Below are positions 29,581 to 41,064 of a stretch of 64,000 bases of DNA, one piece after another. The stretch lies in the NCBI GenBank assembly GCA_029964075.1, contig CM057129.1:18095430-18159429 (forward strand), in the 5' to 3' direction. Within the stretch, counting starts at the first letter, position 1. Each line of letters opens with the position of its first letter. Both the position numbers and the translations under genes were made by a program. The notes beneath the pieces were generated by a model that worked only from the letters and a program-made list of their open reading frames with translations, was not told where the DNA came from and ran no database searches. The stretch is from Patiria pectinifera. Its lineage: Eukaryota > Echinodermata > Asteroidea > Valvatida > Asterinidae.

Positions 29581-30739
29581 GGGGCAACTTGGTTTTCGTG
29601 CCCCTGTTTTCCTACATCTGACATCTATGATGTTAGAATTCTGATCTTTAATGCAGTCGTCCTCGAAGAGTGATTATGAGTAGCAAACTACCGACCCCAA
29701 CAAATAAAAACCTGTTTGAAGTCATTCTTAATGATACTTGAAAGGCAAATTATAAAGTGCCGAGATAACATGGGCAGGAAATATGTCATACTTTGGACCC
29801 ACATTCAAATACACATTCAAAACTTATTGAATATAAGAACGACCATTTAAAACTTGAGAACAATCAAAACTCATAGGGAATAAAACGCAACTGAAAAATA
29901 ACATGCCGGAACAATGGTCAAAAACATTGCATCAAGTAACATTTGACTTGTCCTGCATTTTGCGTGTGTTCCATAATCACCCCACCCAACTGTTGCTGAC
30001 CCCGCCCCTCTGAGCACATACTTTCATAACCATTTTGTAATGAATGTCAAATGACATCTTTACCTTCTGTGTCACATTGCCGTAGGAAATCGTTATCATT
30101 GATACCGGAATGGCCGTGACACTTGTCACTTGCAACCCTGGGCAGCGATAGCCTGGTCAACGTCACCACAGGATTCAACCTGTGTCATTTTACGAGTGTT
30201 TGACTTTATAAAGAGACCACCTCCTTGTAATAAAGCGTTTACAGAGACGAGGAAAATTGTGTAAAGCTATCCTTAACAGTCCTGAATCCTCCAATTTTTC
30301 TATGATTTTGCACACACCCTAGGGAGTTAGGGTTAATACTATGAGAATCATGGTGGCACAGTCGAACCAGGTTTAATTCCCGTGGCTTGTAAAAGACCAT
30401 AGAAGAGTCACGGCATTTTATTTTCAATTTCCAGGCTTGGAAACGTCATGGAAATTTGTAAAGATGACAACAGTCACGGAATGTTATTTTTTATGTTAAA
30501 CATTGTATATTCACAGTTTGGCATCGGAAGTCTGTTATTTATACTTGACAAAATGCGTCAAACTTTGCTGATGCAAGAATTTTGATTTTGAAGGACATTA
30601 TTGTAAGTTTTGTTTCTGTTTCTGTTGAAGCATTTTTCACAGAACGAGTGTTACAGTTTCGATGTGCATTTTGATGAACTAGGTCTTGGATTTTCATAAT
30701 TTGGTCATGGGAAAAGTCATGGGATTTTATTGTTCTAAA

Positions 30740-30850
30740 GGTGCAAGGAACCCTGTCGAACTTTCCCCGCCTTCTGCCACTGTGACCTGGGTTCGATTCC
30801 CACCTTGGCCGACATGTGGATGGATTTGTTTTCAAGTCTAGAAATAAACA
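30740..30850 (+). mobile_element. SINE fragment
   Basis: CCTTCTGCCACTGTGACCTG and GGTTCGATTCCCACC (box B-like), then GACATGTGGATGGATTTGTT and AGAAATAAACAGTT, match the longer SINE at 32571-32830. Confidence 0.55.
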
Positions 30851-31884
30851 GTTAAACTTGACTCGTTACGTATGCTTTTTTTAATAAATCTTCGGCAGTG
30901 GCTTAAGAACAGTAAATAATTGAAAAGTCAGAGCTGCTATTGGGCCCTTGTTTTACTTCAGGAACTGAAAATCCAATTAGGCCTATATTGGGCCAAAACT
31001 CAGTTCGGCATATATTAAAAGACTCCAAAATAACTCTGGATCCACTGATTGAGCCAAAGTTTGAGTCATTGCCGAAGTTTGGTAAACGCCAGGGAATTAA
31101 ATAAAAAAAGGTGTGTCATTTTTCTACCAACAGACCAGGCTAGTCTGGTTCCGTGGTAATCAAAACCTGGGAGCAGGTCACAGGATGTTGATAAGACCGT
31201 ACGGATATCAAACAGGAAGTCACTTCTTCAGGGAACAGGAAAATTCAAGAACATTTCCTTGTAGCGATAACCGTTACAAAACATGTAATATGCACTAAGG
31301 TGCTTTGAACAGATTTTATAACTTGCATTATAACAAGTTCTGATTGTTTCGTAACTTTTTTTTTGAAATTCCTCAGTGATAATTTATTACTTTTTGTTAA
31401 TATACAATTTTCTATGAATCAGGAAGACAATAATCACAAGAAATTCTTACTTTTGCTGGGACTTCTTATTTTTAATTTTTGGTTGCCCATCAAATCCACA
31501 TTTTTAGTATATAGTTTAAAAACATACGTGTTATGTTTTGAACACCCAGTTCTTTACTTCAGTTTGGAATTTTGGCAAAATTTTCATAATTTTCATTGCA
31601 AAAACAAATATGTATTTCCTCCCTCACAAACTTTTTCATGATACAACATGTGGACATCCAGTTTGGTAGTGTGTTTAATAACCTATTTTTTGGTCAAATT
31701 ATGCAACAACTGCAACGTAAATGGTTTTAGTTGAAACCTCCTAAATATCCTTGGAGTGCATGTTTTACTTTATTTTGTCACAAATGAGTACACTATGAAA
31801 ATTACCACTTTTGGAGAAAAAATTGCCGAATTAATGCTCTAAGAAATTGTTACATGTATTCCACAGAAAGGTTGCTTACCTTTG

Positions 31885-31995
31885 TTTCCCAACACCTATG
31901 TTCCCTAACCCCGGCCCCTAAGGGTTTTAGGGAGCATAGGTATTGGGGAACATAGGGGAACATAGGTAGGCATTGCGGAGCATCGGTAGACCCCC
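31885..31995. repeat. Fold-back with CCTATGTTCC core
   Basis: CCCAACACCTATGTTCCCTA on the left and repeated GGGGAACATAGG on the right form a hairpin. Related in sequence to the minisatellite at 35514-35730. Confidence 0.55.
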
Positions 31996-32570
31996 ACTGA
32001 AATTCTTTTTGCTATAGTCCACATATGGATAGCTCCCCTTATTTTGAACAATTCTGCTTTCGAACAAAAATTCCAAGCATTTTTTCTCATTTTTCTCTCA
32101 GTCTCACACTACATTTTGTGGTAATGACAAATTTGTTGGATTGGACTTGATGTGACCACTAGAGGGCAGCATTGATGTTGACCACAAACATCCCTAGATG
32201 AGTAATTCAGCTCCAGCTCTATCCTCTATGTGTTTGTTCACATCCATTTGAAAAGCCATTACCACACCCTTGTTGTCTGACACACACAAAACTAATGCAA
32301 TGTCATTCTTACAGGAAGTCGGTTAAACTGAAATTCTATCCGTGCGAGCATATCGGACTTGATAGTTCTACTTTCATATTGATTCAGGGGCCTTGCCTTA
32401 GCTCAGAATAAATACCGTGACAGGCCTAGGGCAGCCAACTACATGTAGTTTGTGTACACTTGCTGTATTCAGTGTCCTGTATACTACACTTCCTATAAGT
32501 GTGACATTGCGATGTTAAACAAATTCTTCAAAATGGGCAAACTGGACAAAGAAAAAAAATTCTTTCAAAT

Positions 32571-32830
32571 GGGGATCAGGTTGGCTTAGCAGTACTTTCT
32601 GCGCCTTCCACTGCTGTGACCCAGGTTCGAATCTCGCCTAATCCTACTTGTGGATTGGGTTTTCAGTCCCTGCCAGATTCTGTGGGTTTTCCCTGGAAAT
32701 AAATTTGAGGTTTATTCCTCCCACCTCTTAAAATTGTAATTAGAGCCCACTGTTCATAAGTTGTAAGACTTTCGTGGGCTACATCCCAAATAAATGCCAG
32801 TAAGAATAAATGAATAAATGTATCCTCATT
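32571..32830 (+). mobile_element. tRNA-derived SINE
   Basis: TCAGGTTGGCTTAGCAGTAC (box A side), CCCAGGTTCGAATCTCGCC (box B), a body with CCTGGAAATAAATTTGAGG, and a simple tail of AATAAATG-type repeats. The architecture is that of a SINE. Confidence 0.65.
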
Positions 32831-34382
32831 GGAGGTTTACTTAGATATTTATTTACAAGACTTGTCACAACTACAAACATATGTATGTATGTTACTCTGA
32901 TTACATTGGAGAAGGAACAACACCCTTAAAAATACAATACACTAAAAGTAAATGATACAGCACAGTTTATTTTTCTTCAAGGGTGTAGACTGGTGATAAG
33001 GGAAATATACAAGCAAAAACAGGAAGCGTTGTAAGGAAATGGTGGTTTAAAGTTATAAAGAGATAAGGAAAGTTTTTTGACTGGTCCGATTTCAAATTAT
33101 GAGAAATGCTGGTTCAAACTAATGCTGGTTCAAACTAATGCTTGAGAAATGCTGTTGATGGCAACGTGAACCCCATAATGCATCTATGGGGAAAAAACGT
33201 TGCATCTGTTCAAAATTGAAACTCGACTTGATATTTTGAAATCAACAAGGCACAAAGAAGTAGTGCTTAAACAATGTGTGTAAGCGGATATATGGTGGGT
33301 TCGAGTCCTGTATGTGAAGTTTTTTTTTCACGGAGGGGCACGGAGCACTTATCATGCATGTGCATGCCATTGCGGCAGTGGAATAGCAAACTCTTGCATC
33401 AAAATTTGTTCAAATGAGTACCAGAATCAAAAAGCGGCGAGCGAAAAAAATTCAAATTTTACATCCATTTTCCATGCCAAAGTCTCACAGTTAACTCACA
33501 AAAGGAGCACTGGAATTTTGAAGAATTTGCAAATATTAATCCCACCTACGGCGGTTTTATTCTGTACTTAACACATACCCTGGGGGGGAAAAAACAAACC
33601 AGGAAAAAATATAGCTAGCTTCATTGTGTTGTTGATCTCGGCAGCGCTAAGAATAGCCCCAAAAATCTGAAAGGCCGCAACTGAAAATCATTCTCCAAAT
33701 ATGGTGCGCAAATCATGCGGCCAACAACCTTTGAATTCAATTCTTGGTTTCACAGTCAGCACAGTGTTAGATTAGTCATACAAACACAATTCAATGAACC
33801 TCATTCAAAGTGTTTGGATGTTTTGAATACCCATATTTTGTTGGGGTCCCGAGTCGGTCAGTTTACCGATTTAAAACTTCAATCATTCAATGCGCTGTTT
33901 ATCTCGAATTCGATTTGCATGTGGCTGAACAGGCCCATAGGTGAACTGTCGATTCTTTACCCGATCTGTTGTCTGGTGAAATATTTTGTAGAATATTTGG
34001 TGGTAAAGCAGGAAGTGTGTCTGGTTCATCCGGTGTTTTTTCTTCTGTACCATGCCTCGACCTGGACCTTGATCAGGCCTCGAAAAAAGGGACAGGCCAC
34101 TTTGGCCTTAGTGTTATCAAAATTCCACAGGGCACTGAGGCCAATTTAGCCAAAGGGCCATTTGCCAAGTATAGTTTTTGCATAGTGCATATAGGCCTAC
34201 ATCCAATATGGTGGGGGCATAGCGTGTGCAGTGGGGGTGAATTTGTAGAGTCAATTCGCAGACAGGATAAATTATGGCGGATTATTAAATAAAAAAAGCA
34301 AAACTTTGTATTGTTTTAAGTTGTTTTACATTCTTTAAGAAAGGCTGTAGTTATAAGTTTTGTAACTTACGATGAGTGGCTC

Positions 34383-34750
34383 CAGGCGCGCGGTTGGCAG
34401 GGGCTAGGGGCCCCCCCAAAAATTTTGTCTAGCCCCCCCAAAATAAATTCCATAAAAAAAAAATGCATTAGCAAAAAGAAGGATTATGATGTACATGTAC
34501 ATGCGAACGGTCTCCCCCTAAAGAAGAAATAGCAGTGACAAGGTTGCATTAGTTAATATAGTGTGAATGATTTTAGGATTTTATTGGCGCTCCCCATTGA
34601 AAATATGGCATGAGCCCCCCGCCTATTGATTTTCGGAGGCCTAAGTGTCTGGAAAAAATAACCGGTCTACATTTCAGCACGCCTCCCTGAAAAAAATTCT
34701 GGATCCACCGTGCTAGCCCCCCCAAAATATTGGTTCTAGAACCGCGCCTG
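34383..34750 (+). mobile_element. hAT-like MITE with perfect 8-bp target duplication
   Basis: 368 bp. Ends CAGGCGCGCGGTT and AACCGCGCCTG. The 8 bases AGTGGCTC sit directly on both sides (34375-34382, 34751-34758). An 8-bp duplication and CA..TG ends define hAT. The interior carries a TTTTGTCTAGCCCCCCCA motif. Related, in inverted orientation, to 39677-39987. Confidence 0.85.
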
Positions 34751-35513
34751 AGTGGCTCATTCCCTTCATACCTCCAACCAAATTATTTTTAAAAAAGAAA
34801 GACTAAACCTGATGCAAAACCTAGAGTTTCTGTTGACTATAAATGTACTGAAAACCAATCTTGGCAATGGCGCGGAAGGATGTTTCACTGAAATGGGTAT
34901 CGCTGTACAGTGTTGGTTTTTTTTATTGTTACAACTTTTTGAAATGGTTTTGGGGTTGTGTTTTTTTAGTAAGCTTGTTCCTCATTTGAAAATAGACAGA
35001 GAGTACTCAGTAGTATGTCTTCATATCAGGAATCCACCACTCAAATCAATTATTTAAACAGCTTTGAATTACCTTGGGAAGTTAAATGCAAAGAAATTAT
35101 TCAGTTTTGTAAACTATTTTCCAGAGTTTTGGCCTTTTGGTCCCTGTGAACTCATGCATATGATGACAACACATTGACCTTTAAAAGGTCCACGCACTAA
35201 AAGCTAAACATTTTGGGTCACCAAATCCGATACTGAAAGTTCCATTCAACAGTGACAGTTAGTCACCAATACTTTCAATGAAATTTTGACTTATCATTCA
35301 CAATAAATTCGAGACTCTTTGACAAAATGAAAGTAAAACTCTTTTCAAATTGAGGTAGACAAAAAAAGGGAATATCTATAACCATTCTTTGGAAGTACAA
35401 GTGATATATTTTTAAAACCGCAGGTTGGCAAAGTATGCAAGCCTGCTTACTGTATAAACATAAAATTGATAAAAGTTATGATTTTAGACTGCAACTTTGA
35501 AAGGCTTAAGAAC

Positions 35514-35828
35514 GGTTACACACCTATGTTCTGACACACCTATGTTCCGACACACCTATGTTCCGACACACCTATGTTCCGACACACCTATGTTCCGACA
35601 CACCTATGTTCCGACACCCCTATGTTCCGATACCCCTATGTTCCGACACCCCTATGTTCTGACTGCTCATAATCCTAACCCCAACCCTATGTTCCGATAC
35701 CCCTATGTTCCGACACCCCTATGTTCCGACTGCGCATAATCCTAACCCCAACCCTTACCCTAAACAGGCTAACACAATCTTATGTGCAGGTGTCGAAACA
35801 TTGGGGTGTCGGAACATAGGGGTGTCGC
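35514..35828. repeat. 16-bp minisatellite with inverted partner
   Basis: About 11 copies of a 16-bp unit of the form ACACCTATGTTCCGAC run from 35514 to 35728, interrupted by CATAATCCTAACCCCAACCC twice. At 35790-35828 the reverse complement appears (GGTGTCGGAACATAGGGGTG), so the whole block can fold back. The 80-codon frame through it is a by-product. Confidence 0.85.
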
Positions 35829-36094
35829 CCCTAAGAATCCATGTTGTATACATTATTATTTAAATATAAATATTTTTCAGAAAAAGCAAAATCCACCTAA
35901 GAAAATGAGGAGAGACTACAATTTGTTGTATCAGTTTGAAAAATAAGCAAACAAAAATCTGTGTTGCGTCACTGTAGGATATCCTGAAAATAGAAGTGCC
36001 TGATTTACTAGACAACAAGAAAAAAACCAAGAAACCTGCAACCAAACACCAAAAAGAAACTAACAAAAACAAAAGTCAGACCCAACTCTTATTA

Positions 36095-36478
36095 GGCCAA
36101 AAAAAATAATATTCGGTCTCTGGTCAGACCAAAGATCCGGAATTGACGCGGCCACGCGGCTTTTTTTTTTTTTTTTGCTTTTTTTTTCTTTCTTCAAGCT
36201 TGGATTGTACAGACAAGGTGGGTACTATTTTGCTTTTTTGGTGTCCTCATGTACATTGGTGTCCTCCATAATTTGCCTTGGTGCTTTCAATCATTTGTCT
36301 CGGTGCAATTTCCCATTCCTTGGTGCTCTTTGGTAAAAAAAAAAAATGAGCAGAGGTGCGGAAATAGAGGGCGCTGTTGGAGCTACCGCGGAACATTTTG
36401 GAAAAAAAAAAGATCAACGCGCATGATTAAAATCGACGCGCGCGCTGACCAGAGACCGACATATTTTTTTTTTTGGCC
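36095..36478 (+). mobile_element. PIF/Harbinger-like MITE, copy 3
   Basis: Same family and orientation as 28757-29092; longest copy (384 bp). Left flank TTA, right flank TTC (mutated). Holds ATAGAGGGCGCTGTTGG, a stretch missing from copy 2 and decayed in copy 1. Confidence 0.75.
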
Positions 36479-37029
36479 TTCACTGTGGTAGTTAGTTAGA
36501 TGAAGAACAATAAACAAGTACATTTCTTCCTTTTCTTTCAACAGCAAGGCCTTAAGTTCCTTTTCTTTCAGATCATCAGGAAACTGTTCAATGTACCTTG
36601 CAGTGTCATCCTTTTTCCGTGCCCGCCTAAGTTAAACCACAATCATATATCCTTCCAGGAAATGTAAAACCAAGTTCAGTTGAAGCCTTCTGTTTCACCT
36701 TGTACAAGTCGTGGTCAAGGTTTTTTTCCCTCTCCATTTTGAAGGGAATAATATTTTTACAAATGCAGGGACCAATTTTGTGGTGTTGCTAACACACACA
36801 TTTCTGCTAAAACGACCCATTTTAAGCAGTAAATGTTTCAAAGAAAAAGATGATATCTAGAGACAAAATTTGCTTAGAAGTGTGAAGCAACAACAAAATA
36901 TTCCAGCTGAAAGTATCCAGGCCCAGATATCTGCTTTACTGAGGTTAGCAGAATTTTTCAGCTATAGAGTAAAGTCTGTCACGAGCCAATACATGGCCAA
37001 TCAGGCCTCCAGTTTCCTTGGCATGAAAC

Positions 37030-37350
37030 TGCTGGCAATGTTTTTATTCCCCCTGGATGGGATGCCAGCCCATTACAGGTCACTCCCCAGCTAATGCCGG
37101 TACCCATTTATAGTCCTGGGTGGAGAGAGGCAAGTGGGAGTGAAGTGGCTTGCCCAAGGACACAACATACGGCCAGCAGGTGAATTCGAACCCCTGACCC
37201 ACTGATCATGATTCACACTATGTTGGAGAGAGGCAAGTTGGGGGAAGTAGCTTGCCCAAGGACACAACATATGGCCAGCAGGTGGATTCGAACCCCTGAC
37301 CCACTGATCATGATTAACAAACCCTAGCCACTAGACCACACTCCCCAACA
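37030..37350 (-). mobile_element. SINE, reverse orientation, with duplicated head
   Basis: Read on the minus strand, the tRNA-like head (box B GGGGTTCGAATCCACC) occurs twice, about 100 bp apart, each followed by TGTGTCCTTGGGCAAGCTAC-type sequence. Then come the body CCATTTATAGTCC and GGCATCCCATCC. Same family as 55105-55330. Confidence 0.72.
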
Positions 37351-37359
37351 AGTTTTCTG

Positions 37360-39514
37360 CTATAATCAGTGCAAATTTTCCAAAGTAAGCAGCTCTTTGC
37401 CATTTGCCTAAGTTCAAAATACTCACAATCACCAAATTACATTTCTGTTTAATAATTAACTTGCACTTATGTCACGTTTCATTAATTCTTGTCTGGTATT
37501 TAGAGAAGAATTTTGTCATCCACATGTGTGCGCTGTGTCTGTTGTTGTTTTACTACTGTGCTTTCTAAATAACCAAAAAGGTTTTAATATTTCCATTAAG
37601 TTTGAAGGCATTTCTTTGTTTTTATGTTTACTGTTATTTCTTGTCTTAACACCTTGTCAAAGCTCAGTCGATGGATAAATGACCTGTCAAATTCACCAGA
37701 CTTTAATTCGGTCTACATCACAGACACTTGAAATTCCAAAGTTTGCCAAAATCCGGCACTACCCTATCCTACAAGGAAGTAAAAATCCCTGCTATGGTGC
37801 ATTGCACAACTGTGGATCAACAATTACCCTGACGACCCACGCAAACCTAAAGTGGCTGTTGCACTTTGTCTATTAATTCTGGAAGGAAAAATAAGTTCCC
37901 CCTTTTTTCTTTTTCTTTTTTCTTTTTGCCCTGGCCGTTAGTTGGGAATCAACAAGGAAATACTTCCACCTGTATTTGAGAGTCTTTTGAAATGCATACA
38001 ATCAGAACTCAAGTTTACTGACTGCTTGCATGGCTGTTGTGACGAATGCAATGACTTTTTATGGCTTGGAAACTTTGCATTGTGATGGTGAACAATGATT
38101 CAGGCCTAGTTTTGCTTTACTTTTATTGATCCAATATTCCAAGGCTTTGGTCCATGTGCCAGGGGGAATCCCCGGTTCCCTACCTGAAATCTGAAAAGCA
38201 AAAGAAATGATTATGTGGTGTCTTTTATGTTTTCAGTCGTTGGATTTCTAATAATGGAATTGAAATAGTTTTTGTCCCCCTTAGGTTTAGGGATTACATG
38301 TTTGAAAAAAAAGTTCAAACCCCTGTGGGCAAATATAAGGAAGTGAATTCTTTGAACTCTTTCGTAAACATGGTGAATTTGTCATTTCACAGGTTAAGAG
38401 GCTTGAACATTCAAGTATGTCCGATTCCTTGAGAACGGTTTCTCAAGACAACTGCATTTTTTCTTTAATTAGATACAGAGGCACATCCAGTTGTGAAAAC
38501 TGATCACCAAATTCTGTGGGGAAAACATTGATAGGTATGTTATACAAATTTGATGTAGATGCAAACAGATTTGATCTGCAAAATCACCTCTTTTCATTAT
38601 TGAATTTAAGCTAAAAAAAACTCTTTTTAAAAATTCTTTTCACAATCTGTCATGATAATTCAAAAATGAGTGATTGCTTTATTTACTTCTTGTTAATAAA
38701 AAAAGACAGGAAATGTTTGCAAAATTATTCAGCTTGAAAAAAGTCAATAGTGATGATCAATCAAATTCATCATGTGATTTGATTTTGCACATTTGCAAAG
38801 TTTGCATATTCATTCTGCTTGGCCAATAGCCAACATTGGCAGAGCAGCCTAACTTTTCATGATGGTCTCGTGGTTACTCTTCACTCTTAAGTTTTAAGTT
38901 GTTTACTCTGCAGCCTAAAGTTTTAAATAGTTTCTTTAAACTAATCTGCTGCCCTCTATTGGTGTTCTTAGTGCCAATATCAAAGCAGAACTGCAGTATG
39001 TACACTCTTAACATAAACAATTTTTGTTCAGCCATGTTGTTTCAAATTGTAAATTTGAGAATAATCCTATTCTTTGATTTACTTGTTGTGGCTATTGTTT
39101 TGGAAATGTTTTTTATTAAAAAAAAGAAAGAAGTTACGGTTACATTTGGAACAAAAGGTCACAACTTTTGCTCTCAAAGAAACTTTGTAATGAAAAGTCT
39201 CTTATGCATCCAGTTAACATGTACATGTGCATGTACATGGCTTTTTTTATCATAACTAAAGATTTTGGTCCCAGTAAAGCGTAAACAAAAATCAACATTT
39301 TTTGTTGTTGAAATTCTGCTTAGGGGTCATCAGTACAAATAGAGTCGGTGGTGAATCGTGCTGACCGTGTACTCCAATCAGTTCAGGTTGAGTGAGTCAC
39401 AATACCATTGGTATATGAGGGTTTGTAATTCAAGGATTCCTGAGGGTTTTGGATTGATTAAACTATTTGGGGGGATGCTTTCAGCTTTCGTATAATGTGT
39501 CCTCGAAGGTGTTA
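37360..39514. other. Intergenic DNA without recognised features
   Basis: AT-rich, no supported exons. GTGCCAATATC and CTGCCCTCTATTGG (38948) were noticed but have no assigned role. Confidence 0.35.
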
Positions 39515-40362
39515 AGTAAGGTTAATCTCTATCGTAACGCCAGTTCTGCGTTCCCTCCATTGGCTGCCAGTACATTTCGGATAGTTTTCAAATTACTTTT
39601 GCTTGTTTTTCATTGCTTACAATGGTTCTGCCCCTGGATATAATTCTGATTTGCTCATTTCTTACAACCCTGCTAGCAGGCGAATTTTTCAGTGCTGCGA
39701 AATGTAGACGGTTTTTTTTTTTTTTCTTATAGGCCTCCGAAAATGGGGGGGGGGGGGGGGCATATGCCATATTTTTGGGGGGAGCGCCAAAAAAAAAAAA
39801 TCATTCACACTATATTATATAAACTAATGCACCTTGTATGAACTATTTCTTTAGGGGGTCACTGTTCGCATGTACATCACAATCCTTCTTTTTGCTAATG
39901 CAATTTTTTTTTTACGGAATTTATTTGGGGGGGCTAGACAAAATTTGGGGGGGGGGGGGCTACAGCCCCCCCGTAGAACCGCGCCTGCCTGCTAGGTACC
40001 TCAGGTCTGCAACTTCATCCCTGCTTGTTGTGCCTAAAACTATTAAATCTTGGGGGGACCGTTCATTTTCTCATGCTGGACCTATGTTATGGAACAAACT
40101 TCCTCAAAATATTCGTGATAGTGCTACTTCCCATGAGTTTAAATGTGCTCTGAAGACCCACCTATTCCAAGCAGCATTTCATTAATCATCCAGTTTGATT
40201 TCACTCTCATGTGTACTATTTCATATTCTTGTATTTTCATTTGTGCGTACTTTGGTTCCCTGCTGTTTTTGCTGTTCATGTTTATTTGTTAGTTTCTCTG
40301 CGCCTTGAGCATCTAATCAAGATGCATTTGGCGCATTATAAATGCTCTTTATTATATTATCG
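39515..40362 (+). pseudogene. 3' end of a CR1/L2-type LINE (reverse transcriptase C-terminus), interrupted
   Basis: Fragments CATTGGCTGCCAGTACATTT (HWLPVHF), NGSAPGYNSDLLISYNPA and, after the insertion, YLRSATSSLLVVPKTIKSWG and MLWNKLPQNIRDS...FKCALKTHLF match the conserved C-terminal end of non-LTR retrotransposon ORF2. Frameshifts and stops before the insertion mark it as dead. The 3' UTR ends ATTTGGCGCATTATAAATGC with a short TTTATTA tail, typical of this clade. Confidence 0.8.
39677..39987 (-). mobile_element. hAT-like MITE inserted in the LINE
   Basis: 311 bp with ends CAGGCG and AACCGCGCCTG, flanked by perfect 8-bp copies of CCTGCTAG (39669-39676, 39988-39995). Inverted relative to 34383-34750, sharing TTTTGCTAATGCA and GGGGGGGCTAGACAAAATTT. 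Removing one CCTGCTAG and the insert restores the LINE frame across the junction. Confidence 0.88.
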
Positions 40363-40660
40363 TTTCGGTTCTTTTCAGAACTAAATATTTTCTAAGGGGT
40401 AGTTATTACCAGCTTGTGTTACCGCAAACCGAAACTATACCGATACTCCACCATGCAAAGCCTCAAATCTTATATAAGGTAAATCTATGCGGACTGGATT
40501 TGTGAAAGAAACTGACAATATGCAGTTTCACGAAATGTCAACAGGATCACTTTTCCGAAACATCGGCTCAGATTCTTTTACCAAACTCACCCTCAAAGTT
40601 TTGTATTTTAAAGAAGCATTATTCAAAAGTTGTACATGCAACTATTATTTAAAACACTTC

Positions 40661-40830
40661 AAATTAGGTTTTGCCCTTCACGGACGTTTTTTTTTTTTTT
40701 TAAACACTGTATACTCAGTGTGTTACCTCCCGAGTGAAAGTTGGAAAAAATCACTCGGGTGGGACTCGAACCCACGACTTCCTGCTTTCTAGTGCAGATG
40801 TCTTACCACTCGACCACCGAGCTAACGGGA
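40661..40830 (-). mobile_element. tRNA-like SINE head beside a fold-back family
   Basis: On the minus strand GGTGGTCGAGTGGTAAGAC (box A) and GTGGGTTCGAGTCCCACC (box B) flank a possible anticodon arm CTGC-ACTAGAAA-GCAG. The acceptor stem is poor (only CTCGG/CCGAG pair), so a tRNA relic or SINE is preferred. The left border AAATTAGGTTTTGCCCTTCA is the same as the palindrome arm at 40920. A relative lies at 55965-56125. Confidence 0.55.
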
Positions 40831-40884
40831 TCGGTTGGCCGGTTCGAATCTGATGTACATAGCAGCGGGTACGGCATAAACTAT

Positions 40885-41064
40885 TATAAGATGTAATTTT
40901 GTGTCGGGGTGATATAAATCAAATTAGGTTTTGCCCTTCACCGACGTTATTTTTAAACACTGTATACTCAGTGTGTTACCTCCCGAGTGAAAGTTGGAAA
41001 AACGTCGGTGAAGGGCAAAACCTAATTTGATTTATATCACCCCGACGCAAAATTCCATCTTATA
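40885..41064. repeat. 180-bp palindrome, 64-bp arms
   Basis: 40885-40948 and 41001-41064 are reverse complements with only about two mismatches (core AGGTTTTGCCCTTCACCGAC / GTCGGTGAAGGGCAAAACCT). The 52-bp loop carries GTATACTCAGTGTGTTACCT, which also appears in the adjoining SINE-like unit at 40706. A recent fold-back insertion. Confidence 0.88.

Larger units (their letters stand above)
29581..34382. other. Intergenic DNA with scattered repeats
   Basis: No gene seen. Holds a SINE fragment (30740-30850), a fold-back (31885-31995) and a SINE (32571-32830). ACCACTAGAGGGCAG at 32154-32168 resembles the vertebrate CTCF core. Confidence 0.4.

Noticed and set aside
29114-29587. 157-codon minus-strand frame
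   Set aside because: Coincides with a MITE-like element. No recognisable domain, no splice context and no codon bias like the two real genes.
33715-34149. 144-codon plus-strand frame
   Set aside because: AT-rich codon use, no domain and no conserved motif; treated as a chance open frame.
35497-35739. 80-codon frame of HLCSDTPMFRHTYVP-type repeats
   Set aside because: Translation of the 16-bp minisatellite; not a gene.
40751-40825. Functional tRNA gene (Leu/Ser-like) on the minus strand
   Set aside because: Boxes A and B are good, but the acceptor stem does not pair over 7 bp and the unit is embedded in a repeat family. Treated as a SINE or tRNA relic.
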